The position numbers and the translations under genes were made by a program. Shown here in pieces: positions 25,668 through 37,921 of a stretch of 64,000 nucleotides of DNA. Where the stretch lies: the NCBI RefSeq assembly GCF_048544455.1, contig NC_133526.1, forward strand, positions 1,318,001 to 1,382,000, read 5' to 3'. The notes under the pieces are model-generated. The model worked only from the letters and a program-made list of their open reading frames with translations. It was not told the DNA's origin and searched no databases. This DNA comes from Silene latifolia. Taxonomy: Eukaryota; Streptophyta; Magnoliopsida; Caryophyllales; Caryophyllaceae. Position 1 is the stretch's first letter; every line of letters starts with the position of its first letter.

Positions 25668-27306
25668 GTTTTTTCTTTTTCTTTTTTTGTGAACGATTGT
25701 TTGATTTGAAATATTAATTTACGTGATTTTATTGATGTTTTTTTTTTTTTGCTAATTTTTAGGAATAATAATGTACATTGACGAAATAATTAGAAAATAA
25801 ATAATAAATAAATTATGGAAAATATTATTTTGCTAAAGTAAGGTAAGTTGATATGATGAGGAAAAAGTTGTGTGTATTTATAGGGTGTGTGTTTGAGAAT
25901 CATGGAAAATAGAAAATATATACCGTGGAAAGATTGGTTTCCAAAGTGATACTAGGAAAGAGAGAAATAGAAAAAGACAATTTATTTAAGTAATTAAAGA
26001 AATATATAAAATAAAATATAAAATATATAGGAAAGAAATCAAGATTCTTTATTAATACATTATTTTTGTTGGGCGAGATGCATTAGGACAATAATGAAAT
26101 TGGAACAAAGATGTTTGCTTGTTTTTATTAGATCAATTGGAGTAAATGGTTACACCAAATATATCAATGATATGGAAATTAATTAACGCAGTATGAATTT
26201 GTAAAAATTGGATGTTATTTACTTGTTGTCGTTAGAACTTTGATTTGGAATCGTCGGATAGCACATACAATTTTACAATCCATACGTGAACAGATGTTAA
26301 TACAGTTATAAGTGGTGATGACGTGAGTTTAAATCCCGTCAGATTAAAATAGCCTTTATAGCTCCCTTTACAACAGGAACAAAACATACATGAAGAGGTG
26401 ACTGACCGATCTAAATAAGATTTGAATGTTACGATTCTATATCGGCTATATGTAAATACGTGTGAAGGTGCTTAGAGTTAAAACACCATCTTACAATCCT
26501 AAGATCTAATTACGTTGTAATAATAAATATTTTAACTTTTTAGCCTTGTTATAAAATATTTCAAAGAGTGTTGATGACTCCTAAATAAAGTCCTACTCTA
26601 TCCCAATTAGGATTTAGGAAGACGAGTTGTATTACATCTAGTAAATAAATATACCTGAAAGATAGGATATTTTTATTTTTAATTTAGGGGCTCGAAAAAA
26701 GACTATGTTTTGTTATTGAGTGAGTTTTCATAATATACATATAGAATCAATGCATTCATTCATATAACTATTTAGCACTTTAAAAAGTAATAGATTAAGG
26801 GTAAATGATTAATAATATGTTACAATAATTTTTGTGTAAAGCGGTTTTTCACTAAATTAGTGTAAAATCACCTTATAATTTGCTCCAGTCGATTTAGTCT
26901 TAATCATCTCATAGATCCAAAGTATGATCTTGACCATAATAACATCAAATTCACTCTTTCTAAAACAAAGATTATTTGATACTCTTTATAAAATTGAGGG
27001 ATTATTCGATACTCCTTATAAAATACGGGGTACCCCATTATTTACATTACCAGCAATAAAAATTGTGCAATTATACGCATGGTTTGGTTAAAAAGAGCCT
27101 TTCAAGATCCATAGTATCATACACTCATACTATCATGTATCCATGTCACACTCTCATGATTTGAATCTAAATTATTGAAAAGTGACAAATCCATTCATAT
27201 AAATAACAAAGAAAAAAGGAATCCAAAATTGTGGATGTGGTGAATATACAGAGTTACAACTTACAAAGGTCAAATGATTGATAGGAAGATCAAGTTTTTG
27301 TATGAA
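25668..27306. other. Invertase promoter side and spacer
   Basis: Upstream flank of the minus-strand invertase gene, AT-rich. I see a TATA box (listed separately). A tRNA-like tract near 26295-26335 (gtgagtttaaatcccgtc) hints at an old SINE but is too weak to call. No gene seen. Confidence 0.4.
25875..25882 (-). promoter_or_regulatory. Putative TATA box of the invertase gene
   Basis: TATAAATA on the minus strand, in the context ccctataaatacacac, about 208 bp upstream of the invertase ATG. This would give a leader of roughly 170-180 nt. It is the best TATA match in the flank. The transcription start is not known. Confidence 0.45.
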
Positions 27307-27709
27307 TAAAACAATGGGTTTTTGATAACTTATACCTTGAATAACTCACTTTTTCAAATCTTATACCTAAGATAACTTTCCTTAAAATCTTATACCTAAA
27401 ATAAAATTTTCTTCCAAACTCGATACCAAATATCGAAAAAACCTCTGGATTGATGATCTTCTCCTTACCAATTAAACACCATCATCCTTTTCCCACCTAT
27501 TAACACACACATCCACAATTACCACCACTAAAAATCATCAAATTAGTAAGGGCAAAATCGTCAATTTAAGGCATTTTTTTAAGATTTGGTATCAAGTTTG
27601 GAAGAAAATGTTATTTTAGGTATAAGATTTTATAGAAAGTTATCTTAGGTATAATATTTGAAAAAGCGAGTTATTCAAGATATAAGTTATCAAAAAACCC
27701 TAAAACAAT
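27307..27709. mobile_element. Mutator-type MITE (385 bp)
   Basis: The element at 27316-27700 has inverted ends GGGTTTTTGATAACTTATA... / ...ATAAGTTATCAAAAAACCC. Repeated 'cttatacct(a)' words run inward along the arms. A perfect 9-bp duplication, taaaacaat, lies at 27307-27315 and 27701-27709. Confidence 0.85.
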
Positions 27710-27831
27710 AAGCTCTCTTAAGACGGAAATATTCATCTTAAAATTAAAATGACCCAGTTAATATCAAGCTTTTATAGAGATAGGACACATTTTTTTTTGT
27801 CATTATTTAGACATTTTACCCGTTTTAAGTT

Positions 27832-28211
27832 TAGGCGTTGTTTGATAAACGACATATTAGCCAATTTTTAGCATATTCAAGAGTTTTAACATGTTTGACC
27901 AATCAATATGCTAATTTTAGTGTTTGGTAAACAACATATTCAAACAACATATTTGGGGTCAATATGCTGTTTTACAATATGCTGCTTACCCCAGCATATT
28001 GGTTAACATATTGTAAAATAGGAAATTTTTCTTCATTTTACAAAGAAAATTAACAATCTACTAATCATAATCTGCCAATTACCAAACACTCAAATTAATT
28101 CTGCTAATTATAATATGCTAGTTAAATCTCCTCATAAAATCTGCTATTTATAATCGATTTTGCAATCTATTTTATGCTGAAATTAATCGGTTATTTATCA
28201 AATAGGACCTA
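27832..28211. mobile_element. Possible MITE with imperfect ends (about 380 bp)
   Basis: The ends taggcgttgtttgataaac and (reversed) taggtcctatttgataaat are an imperfect inverted pair. The interior repeats 'catattg/caatatg' and 'tttggtaaac' words. The style is hAT-like, but I found no clean 8-bp duplication. Confidence 0.45.
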
Positions 28212-28597
28212 AACGAATATTTTGGTCTTAAATAATTTGTGATAATAAAATGATGAAAAATGATAGAAAGGGGACATAGCATGTTCAAGGTGTGTGCAAA
28301 TTCCACTTGCATTTGCATCACCTTCCTAACTTTGTAGTTTTCTGTGATTTATCACATGCACGTCACATTATTACATCTAATTAAAACAGCCGAGCTTCCG
28401 GAGGAGGGTACGTAGTACAACTAACATGATCTGGAAATCTAGATCCTCTCTTTTTAATTGGTCCTCAACCTCTCTAAAATCAATTGCTGTCAACTGTATG
28501 TCATAGTGTCAATGTATCTATGGGAGTATAAAATGGATCTTAAAATTTCAATTACTAAAAATTTTTGGTTGAAATAATTTCTTAACAGCATCTGCTT

Positions 28598-28803
28598 ATA
28601 ATACAACAGTTAGTCTTGTTGAAGACGGGTCGGAGTAAGTGACGGGTAATGCCACTCACAAAACGGATAGGGGGGACAAGGTGGGGGCACCTCCATGTGC
28701 TTCCCTCTCTCCTCTATTTGGGTCATTTGTAAGAGAAAATGGTATCCGTCACTCCAAAGTGACGGATACGTGCCGTCTTCAATGAGATTTTGTGATAATA
28801 CAA
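28598..28803. mobile_element. MITE with ccgtcact hairpin, copy 1 (188 bp)
   Basis: The element at 28607-28794 has ends cagttagtcttgttgaagacgg / ccgtcttcaatgagattttgtg. An inner hairpin reads tatccgtcactccaaagtgacggata. A perfect 9-bp duplication, ataatacaa, lies at 28598-28606 and 28795-28803. It is a relative of the element at 30012-30208. Confidence 0.8.
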
Positions 28804-28902
28804 AGCTTTTAATATTTTAAGTCACGTTCTTATAGACTGTTATTTTCTACACTTAATTAAACCAAATTTATATAACTTGAAGTAAACTTATGTGAATTGA
28901 AT

Positions 28903-29087
28903 TAATTTATACGGTAATGATAAATACAGCCCTTAGGGTAAGGGTTTTATTTAAGCATTAAGTACCTTCTAAATTTAGTACTTATTTAGGAATTAAAAAC
29001 TAAACTACACATTAAGAAATGTAATTAATGCATATATTAAGAATTTATTTCCTCTTTTAGTTTCTTATATCATTTCCCTAATTTATA
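28903..29087. mobile_element. Small MITE, relative of 16879-17062 (167 bp)
   Basis: The element at 28912-29078 begins cggtaatgataaatac and ends ttatatcatttccc. Its interior matches the element at 16879-17062 read in the opposite direction. A perfect 9-bp duplication, taatttata, lies at 28903-28911 and 29079-29087. Confidence 0.75.
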
Positions 29088-29214
29088 TACCAAAATTGAA
29101 TTGAATAAAATTGAAAATAAGTTAAAAAGCATAGATCCTTTATTTTTACTCAAATTTGAATTCAAAACTAAATTATTCAAAATTACATATAGAAAAACTG
29201 ATCACTTCTAGACT

Positions 29215-29740
29215 AATATTGATGGAACACGGTCGTGTTCGGTCGTGGCGGCCCACATTTCCTTCAATGAATACTGGCACGTCAAGGGCACGAGGAGGTA
29301 GTATATGGGCCGTGTCGTGCCGCGTCATGCCTCATATATGTTTCCCAACCTTAGCACGATGGGCCGGGTCATCAATTAATATACTATAACACCAGTTATA
29401 TCGTTTAGAATACGAGCTCTGTACTAAAATTTTTGAGTTTTGTTTTAAAGAATCTGAACTATGCTGGAAAGTTTCTGAACTCATACTTAACCATAAAAAA
29501 AAATAAACTTTTAACAAATTCAGAAAAATTACACATAAACTCGGATAAATATATAGTGGTTGTACAATGTTCATTATACAACTGGAAGTATAGTAATATT
29601 TAGGGTCAGGTCATGCCGTGCTTGGGCCTTTGTCGTGCCACGGGGCGTGTCAGCCATTTACAACCCCAATTCGGTACTTCACCTGGCCCACAATTGTTTT
29701 TGGTTCTTAGTCATGTCAGCCCACCGTGTCAAATAAGGCC
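29215..29740. repeat. GC-rich repeat debris split by AT-rich DNA
   Basis: Two GC-rich blocks (29220-29380 and 29590-29730) with gggccgtgtcgtgcc-like words flank an AT-rich stretch. They resemble each other and the block at 21410-21770 in style. Probably decayed transposon sequence of unknown family. No coding potential recognised. Confidence 0.35.
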
Positions 29741-30002
29741 CCTCTTTTTCTTTTACGTTTTGGTCTTTTGGCACAATAAATGGATTATACATCCGATGTA
29801 CTACCACTATTTTTATATTTTCTAAGCATTATAATAAAGTTTTTGAGCTTTATTTTGAAAATTATGAGTCTTACTATATAGTTTCTGAGTTCATTCACTA
29901 AAACATTAAACTCAAAAAACTATAATAAACTCAAAAACATTACATATAAACTTACTTAAATTTGAGTTTTCGTGGAAAAAAAAAATTAAAATCTAACTTA
30001 TA

Positions 30003-30217
30003 AACTTTCATCACAAATTCTTGTTTGTGACGGCACATATCCGTCACTCTTGAGTGACGGATACCATTTTACCTCACAAAGTACCCACTTTTTCTCTCTC
30101 TGCAACACTATTCATGTGGTCCTCTTTCTCCACTAACCCATTTTGTTACCATTTTATCTCACAAAATATCCGCCACAAATGATAACCCGTCACAAGGGAG
30201 ACCAATTGAACTTTCAT
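30003..30217. mobile_element. MITE with ccgtcact hairpin, copy 2 (197 bp)
   Basis: The element at 30012-30208 has ends cacaaattcttgtttgtgacgg / cccgtcacaagggagaccaattg. An inner hairpin reads atccgtcactcttgagtgacggat. A perfect 9-bp duplication, aactttcat, lies at 30003-30011 and 30209-30217. It may itself sit inside an older repeat, because tacatccgatgta occurs at about 29788 and again at about 30319. Confidence 0.8.
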
Positions 30218-30773
30218 AAGCTCAGAAAACACACTTATGCTAAAAAACAATTAAAGTTTGAGGTAATAAGCTCAAAAAAAATACAAAAATGCTCAAAAAC
30301 AAGTAAAATCTGAGGTAATACATCCGATGTATGTTCTTTTTTCTCCTTTTGGCATGCCAAATTAAGAACCTTTTGGTCGAGATAGTTTTCTTAGGTAGTA
30401 TCAGAACCACCTGATGACTATAGTCCCAAGTTAACTGTGCACTATCCATTCTTGAAGTTCAAAGAGCAATAGAGTGAGGTGCATATTGGTCGTTTCTTAG
30501 TTGATAAAATTTACGACAAAGATCGGTCATCAGATAGGACTTGACAACATCAACACACATTTTGTCCCAAAAAAAAAAAAAAGAAATAAATCGGAAAGAA
30601 CAAAGGATTAATGTCCCAACATCATACTTGAACAGTCACTCAGACGGTCTAATTCGTAATCACAAGTTTACAGGCAACCTCGATACTCCGCAGAAATGAA
30701 AGCAAGTTACATCTCAAGAAGTGAAACTACATCATGGTAAACAGGTCGGGTCTGGTCGGATTGGATCAGCCCT

Positions 30774-33700
30774 TCAGACATTAGGAGGCGGCCAAATCTT
30801 CCCAAATAAATCCTCAACTCTATTTGCTTGATTAGCGTAACCATCAATGCCCGCTGCAAGAAGCTCCACGGCAGCAGGCCCCATCGCTGATGCCAAGCTT
30901 TTCTGGTCCCACTTCACAAGCTGATTCAAATAAACAAATTAGCATCCCACCTTAAGACCAAGGCTATATAACTGGTAAAAGCTAAAATTTGTGGATATAA
31001 GAAGGGAATGCATAACTAGCAGCACTCGTACAGGACTTCTCGAGTTTCTATATCAAATGTGAACTCACATAAAATGAGGCCGAGTCACACCCGCAATGAG
31101 AAAAGAGAGTTACCCTCGTATGTCCAAACAAGGTTCAATCCCAAGACCAAACGGCATTATGAGTAACTCACCTAGGCACATGTGAGATTTAATATTTATA
31201 TGTTCTGAAATCAGAGCTCTTTTTCTCGTAAATGAGCGGGAATACGTTACCCTTTCTCTTTTTATTAGTGTATTGAGTATAGTATGTATGGCCAACTCTT
31301 CTAATGTTATTTATTAATGTATGTTCCATTTTTTCAGTTTCTATGGCTCACAAGTCACACCTCAGCTTAACAAGGAGAATGCAAGATAGAGAGCATACCT
31401 CTTCTTTACTAAACTCAAAAGCAGCAGCAGATTCAGGGGAAAGTCTCCTCACAAATCCATACTTCTCATCTGGGGAAGTCGTCGATTCTTTAAGCGACTG
31501 AAGAACTTTTAGTGGCGCGATGATATAATCAACACTGAATAATCATAACATGAAGCTTACTGAGTAGTTGAGTACTAGGAATTCAGTTGGACTAACTTGA
31601 GACACCGAAAATAAGAAATGAATGTATTACCCAACAAGACTAAACAGGTCCTGCTTATTGCGAACTGCTGCAGCCATTAGCTTTGATTTGTGGCCGTATT
31701 TATGAATGTAATTGTATGCTTTTGTCGCCTGAAAATTATGCATGCAACAAAAGATTTAAGGTATATCTCTATACACCTCAAGTCGGTCGTAATATTTACA
31801 TCTTCAGGTACAATAGAAACATGTTATTATGCACGCAGCTCGAATTGAGGTTCCAGAAAGGTTGTCAATACGCAGTATTATTCTTTACAGGCACAAACTA
31901 CTAATACAACATGAAGGTGAATTCACGTTCCAGGCTTCGACCAAAATTAAACAAGCAAAATACAGTATGCTGGCTCTCCATTTTAATGAACAACTAAAAG
32001 AGAGTAGTCACTTCACTAGAATGGCTAGAACATTATATGCAACAATATATAATAGAACAGTAAAATGACCCACCAATGCCAATCCAGGATCCTCTCCTCT
32101 TTTTAGAGCAGCTTCTATTTCAGGGTCGCCAGCGTGATTGCGAGCCCAATCCTAAAAAGGTGCATCAACTTTACTCGAGAAACAAAACAAAAGGTTCCAG
32201 TAGGCACTTTTAAAGTTCTAGGTGGTAAAAAATTACCCTTATGCGACCCACAAAGATTTGAATGACAGATGCTCCTGCTTGTGCTGCTGCAGCAGCTTGA
32301 GCAAAGCTGCAGTATCACAGATAAACCATTGAAGTGAAGATAGAAGTATATCAGGGCAAAAGTGGAAATAAAACTGGTGACGAATTATACTTGAAGGATC
32401 ATTATTGCAACGCACTTTCCCCTTTATGTATTTTTTTAGGTGCAATCATTGTTCATTTTAGTTGACACAAATTAATCTCCTACACATTTGGAATGTTGTT
32501 TTACAAGGGTGACAAATCATTGGACCTGCTCCATCTGGCCCGCTAATCTATCCTAAACCGCTAGCCTGCTTGTCAGTGGGTCAAATAAATTCATGTTAGG
32601 CCTAACTCAGATCCGGCTCAAGCTTGCATTTCATCACCTCTATTTTGAAATATTTGTCATTATATTAATTTTATATGACTAGTAAAAAAACAAGAGTGTT
32701 AGACTATATTTAACTTGCCATACTGCCATCATGTCGTAGCGTGCTTCACAATTTGCGACCGGTATTGTAATCAGGAGAGTAATAAAGATTCAATGCACAA
32801 TACCTATAAACAAATGTTAGGTGAGTTTGTATGCCTTCAGATTCCAGCACCCTTGCAGCCTCTATACCCTGAAAACAAACGACACTGTAATATAATCAAC
32901 TGAAGTATAAAAAGCGAGGAAATGTGACAGGAGTACTCATCACCACTGCAAATAAGAATTAAAAAATTTCATGCACCTGCCATGTTGAAGGAATTTTGAA
33001 CAGCAGACGCTCTGCTGGGATGTCAAAATCATTGTATAGCTTCAACAGATCATGCACCTAAGATTTCAGGAACAGTATAGCTGTGATACTGATTTAGGAT
33101 GATCATATCACGAAAAACAATATAGGATGGAGTCGGGAAGTCAAAGCTTGTATGTTTCATGAACAAATAATACAGGCATACATCAGAGAATAGTCCACAG
33201 CGTTAGTTGATCGACACGCATCTTCCATTTACTATAGAATTCAAGGAAAAAAACTAGCCTTCGCAAACTGAACTGCTTTGCATTAAACCTTTCATGATAA
33301 CATAATAATTGTAACACAAATGTCAACTAAATGACTTTCGTACAGACAGTTCCCTTGTAAGAGAACAGTTCTTCCTTGTACTGTGAGAAATCAACTCTAA
33401 TTTTATGATGTGTATCCATATGATTCTGGCAGCTTAATTCCTAAACAAATTAAACCTATGCTTTTCCTATTATCCCACATCATACCGCAAAAAGAGAGAC
33501 AGTCTAGTGTAATGACTAATTTACTCAGAATTCAATATAACCCCTAGTATGTCAATATGACCCGGTTAACTTGTAATAACTAGAATAATGTTAATAACCA
33601 TTTCTCGTTACCAATGACCCTTTTTCATTTAGCGAGTATATTTTTAGAGACCATTTTATGACTTCCAGTGACTGTTTTACTTCCAGTTTTGAAACTTTTG

Positions 33701-36417
33701 ATAAGGTCTGGTGCTAAATATAAGAATGTTGTATAGGAGACTAAGTGGTACTTTCAGAAGGCTTAGTAGATTTGGATCCAAAAACATGAACAAAAGGATC
33801 CTCGGGGAACAACTTAACGTTTTCATGACCTAGAATCATATCCTTTCTTTAATCTTCTATCCTCATTCCTTAGGGTCTTTTAAAGTTTTAAGGTTATCAC
33901 TTTTTAGTATGGGATTTTCCCAGCTTGCCTACCGGCCAAATCCACACATGGCACACTCTGATAAAATAATGTGGTGGGCTAGTGGCTGTCTAGAAACTGT
34001 ATAGTGTATTCCTAATAGTTTTCATCTTTACTGAGGCCAATCTACAAACTAGAAGAGATATTACACTTTGTCAACTACATTCTCTCCAGCTTTCTAAGGT
34101 ACGCTACATTGTGTCTACAACCCCCTGCCAATCAACATGGACAATTCACCACCAAAATGCAGTTGATAACTTAAAACTTTTGATATTTTTGTATTACTCG
34201 GAATTCTAAAATTATCAGCCATTGTACAGAATTACTCTTATGTTGGCCGCAACATCAAGCAATTCAAGCCTTCAATCTTAGTTAAGCTAATAAATCATCT
34301 TTTGTAATTCCCTTTACCAACTGTTATTAGGCTGGTTGGGGTATGTTGGTCAATCTTCCATTTGATAAGAGCTTATTATTTCGTGATAAAAATATGAAAC
34401 TACTTGAAATCATCAAAATAACTGAGATTCCCGTCAAATCAAACATTCCTCGACAAATTTGAATTTGACTATGCACCATCATAAAAGCAAAACCAGATCA
34501 ACTTTTCTGATCCATTGACATTGATCAATATGATCTAGAGACTGATAGATGAACCAACTCAACTCAACCAAAACCTTAAGGTGATGGTTGAGGCCCAACT
34601 ATTATAAATAATCCTATTACACTCCCTCACTCAAATGCCCGTCGGGCTTGAAGAGTGGTTAGTTGTGCACTGGCTCCCCCGTACCGTGTGCTGGGTTTCC
34701 ACTTCGAGTTTTTGAGGAGTTTTGAGGTAGCCAGGATTTGAACCTGGCTCTGATACCATGATAGATGAACCAACTCAACCAAAACCTTAAGGTGATGGTT
34801 GAGGCCCAACTATTATAAATATTCCTATTAGAGACAACATGTAACGGACGAACAGTCACTTTGAAAAGTGCACATACATTTCCATATCTATGCATCCTGC
34901 TAACCAGGAATACTACTTACCAATTACCATACGGTTATCTTTGGACAATACATCATTACCGTCACTAGCATGACAGGACGCTCATTTACTAAACATCATA
35001 TACCAAACTTTGTACAAATTCAACTACTAAGTTCACCAAAAGATTCACCATTACCTTGCGAACAATCCCATGAGTATCATAAGCTAGGCGAGAATCCACC
35101 TCAGTCGACACCCTACCAGGTACTAGCTTAGCCAAATCAGTCCCAACATTTACTAGCGCCTATTAAATCATCAACGCATTGAAAATGTCACTTCTCTAAT
35201 AATCGACATTCAATCTTCTGTTAAAAAAACTTTGCTCTATGTATCGGGTAACTGATTAAAAAAATACAAAAAGAAGAGGATAAAAACCGAACCTTATTGA
35301 AAAAACATGACATTCTAATATCAGGCCTTTCAATTCTAGCACAGGCATTATCAGCCAGCGCAGTGTCGACCGCACTCTGCATGTCAAAACTATATAATTA
35401 ACGCATGTAAACTAGTTTTAAAGGTCAATGCGACTGCAATATCAGCCGAATGAATGGCGCAACAACTGCAATATAATCAGACAATTAAGATCACCTTGAA
35501 AATAGTGTCAGGGAGGCTCAAAATGCCTAGCAAAAGCGACGAGCTAACCGTAGCTGCAGTTGGAGGAAACCTATATAATACATTGCATTATGTACTTCAA
35601 TTATGAAGTGTAAATTAACAGTCCAAAATTGCAGACAAATTAATTTCAAAATTCATTGTTTGATTAAAGCAAATACCTCTCAAAATCGTCGAAAATGACA
35701 GTATCAGGAACTATCTCACTGAAATTTGATACCGCATCTAGCTCACTACTTAAACCTTACCAAAACACCATTAAAAACACAAAATAAGTATACAAGTAAA
35801 TGTATAAACAATCAGAGATCAGGTAAATGCGGAATTCTTGTATCCACCGAGTAATCGGGTACCGCATTATTGTACAATTCAGTCAATAAGAAAATCGGAA
35901 TTAGCAACGATTACCATTGATTATTACCGCCTTGTTCTTTAGAACGGAAACACGACCTGATCTAAACTGAACTGAACTTAGACCGGGTCTGTCTTTCGAC
36001 TCATGAAACTTTCTAATTCAAACTAATAAAATCCAAACCGGGCCCAAATAGAGTAAAGAAACGTATTTTATTGGTTAAGGGGTGCGATGGCATGTTAAGA
36101 ATTTTGAAGATTAGGAATGAAAAATACCGGAGTCGACAGAAGAGAGGTTGTTAGGCAAAGCGCGGAGAATAGGAAACGAGGGGCGGTGTCGGGAAGTGAT
36201 TGTGAGATTAGATGGTGAAGAAGATCGGACGGTCAGTTGAGGTCCAGTCACCTGAAATAGATTTGATCGGACGGTCAGCTGAGATTAATGTGAAGAGTGA
36301 GCAAGTAAAGGTATAGTAGTCATCAAAATAAATATAGAGACAGAAAGATTAGTAGTATAGTGAGAAAGATACCTGAAGAGAGGGAGAGAAGGTGGTTGGT
36401 GTAGTTGTAGCTGACAT
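30774..36417 (-). CDS. Transaldolase, plastid-type
   Basis: Thirteen coding exons: 36373-36417, 36128-36251, 35677-35755, 35495-35570, 35293-35376, 35055-35159, 32977-33057, 32804-32868, 32237-32306, 32074-32151, 31631-31728, 31399-31534 and 30774-30920. They total 1188 nt (395 aa). Transaldolase moves a dihydroxyacetone unit between sugar phosphates in the pentose phosphate pathway. The first ~55 residues are rich in Ser/Thr/Pro and look like a chloroplast transit peptide. [11 protein letters not shown] is the transaldolase signature. FKIPSTWQ carries the Schiff-base Lys (residue 192), and [21 protein letters not shown] is the second conserved block. The end GKIWPPPNV is as in other plant transaldolases. 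Intron 6 is about 2 kb and holds a TRIM element. No coding defect seen. Confidence 0.95.
34538..34835 (-). mobile_element. TRIM (miniature LTR retrotransposon) in transaldolase intron 6
   Basis: A 288-bp element at 34543-34830 in minus orientation. The terminal repeats are at 34543-34619 and 34759-34830 (77 and 72 bp, nearly identical). A primer-binding site tggtatcagagcc (initiator tRNA-Met type) lies directly inside the 5' repeat at 34746-34758. A purine tract, gagtgagggag, lies next to the 3' repeat. A 5-bp target duplication, gagac, lies at 34538-34542 and 34831-34835. There is no coding region, as is normal for TRIMs. It looks whole. A lone piece of the same terminal repeat lies near 54230-54258. 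Confidence 0.88.
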
Positions 36418-36975
36418 TGTTGGAGGTAAGTAGCAATGGTGTGTTGACTACTTGACTTGTTTTCACTAGCTTTGTAGTCTAAAAATGGTAGTGATGTTAA
36501 AAGAGATCTTGTGAATTTAGTGTTGGAGACTGGAGTAGTTGGACGGAGTATCAAATGTGATCAATTTTTAGTTTGTAATTGTAACACTATCTATTAAGGA
36601 TGGTGATAAAGTTACTTGAAAATTAATTGTGCTACTCAATATATGTAAGGCGAGTATAAGATAATTATAGAATTATGCTATGTTGACCTTATATTAGAAA
36701 AACATATAATAAAGAGATGTTTATTTAAAAGGTTACTAACTTTTAGAAAAAACCTGAAATTATATTTTACAACCTTTATATTAACATTTGCCATCTTACT
36801 TGTTTATTATGGTCGGCTTGTTGAATGGTGGTGGGACTCGAGAGGTAAGGTGGGATTGATAGTTGGTTCAATAGATCGTGTGTTAAGGGGTCTTGGTGGT
36901 GATGGAGAGCCTCGAGGAGTGAAGGGTAGGGTTTGGGGGAGGCAATGAAGCGAGTTGACCAAGTATATAATTAAC
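36418..36975. other. Transaldolase promoter side and spacer
   Basis: Upstream flank of the transaldolase gene, AT-rich and then GT-rich toward 36950. No gene or clear repeat seen before the solo LTR. Confidence 0.4.
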
Positions 36976-37288
36976 CATGATGTTGGGTTTGTGCCTTGAT
37001 TCTGTTAACCGCCGCTTCAAATAACTATGTGGGGGTAGTCTTGGGCCTTTATTAGGTCATTCTGTATTAGGTTTAGAGAGTATTATATAAACTCTCTAAT
37101 CCTCTACCTGCAGATTATCTTTTATCATACCGTCTCAATCAGAATCAAAACTCCTCACATATCAATAAAACTCTCTCCCTTCTGCCCTGTGGACGTAGCT
37201 AACACACCGTTAGTGAACCACGTAAATCTGTGCGTTTGTCTTTTATTGTTCTTTATTTGTTCTTTCTTGCTTCTGTTATAACACATGA
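36976..37288 (+). mobile_element. Solo LTR (303 bp)
   Basis: The LTR at 36981-37283 starts TGTTGGGTTTGTGCC and ends GTTATAACA. A 5-bp duplication, catga, lies at 36976-36980 and 37284-37288. Its 3' part (gtggacgtagctaacacacc...cgtaaatctgtgcg) is in the style of a copia LTR leader. No internal region remains, so it is a solo LTR left by recombination between LTRs. It lies between two genes. Confidence 0.85.
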
Positions 37289-37921
37289 ATAATGCTAAAC
37301 CTGACTTTAATTTTGTAATTAAATTTTTGGTAATTGTAAGAAAACTTTTAAACTAACTTTTCCAAAAATGTTGAAGTGAGAGAGGCGAAGACGGGTTTTG
37401 CTGTTAAGGAGGGCGAAAAAACTCAGAAAAGCAGGGCGAATAATATCACAAGATTAAGTTGAAAAAATTTCAGAAATTTAACTAATAACTTCTGATTTTT
37501 TATTTTCAGTGTAAACGATCGGGTTGAGTTATTATCGTTTATTACCATTTTGACCCAACTCCAATTCAAGTCAATTTAAAACAAATCCAATATTAATCCA
37601 TTTTCAAAATATAATCTCAATTCTTCTGAATAATCCGATCAAATTTCACCTATCGAGTCACCCCCTCACCCCTCTCCGCCCAACAACGAACCCCAAATAA
37701 GCCTCTCATCTCCAACAACAAAATCAAACCATCATCAATAGTGTATCAAATCCAACACAAAATTTCACAATTCTAATCATATCTCATTCACATCAACCCA
37801 AAAATTAACCATAATCCCACTCCTTAATCCACCTCCCTCATTAATTAATCTCCATTTTTAACACTTTTACAGTAAAATGCCTCCACTCATCTAAAAACCA
37901 CCCCCAAAACAATCTTCAACA
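37289..37921. other. 5' flank of the GT47 gene
   Basis: Spacer and presumed promoter and leader of the GT47 gene. The last 250 bp are strikingly C/A-rich on the plus strand, as in many plant leaders. No clear TATA box recognised. Confidence 0.4.

Noticed and set aside
29785-30335. Larger element bounded by tacatccgatgta repeats
   Set aside because: The repeat is nearly palindromic, so orientation is unclear, and no target duplication could be fixed. Only the inner MITE is called.
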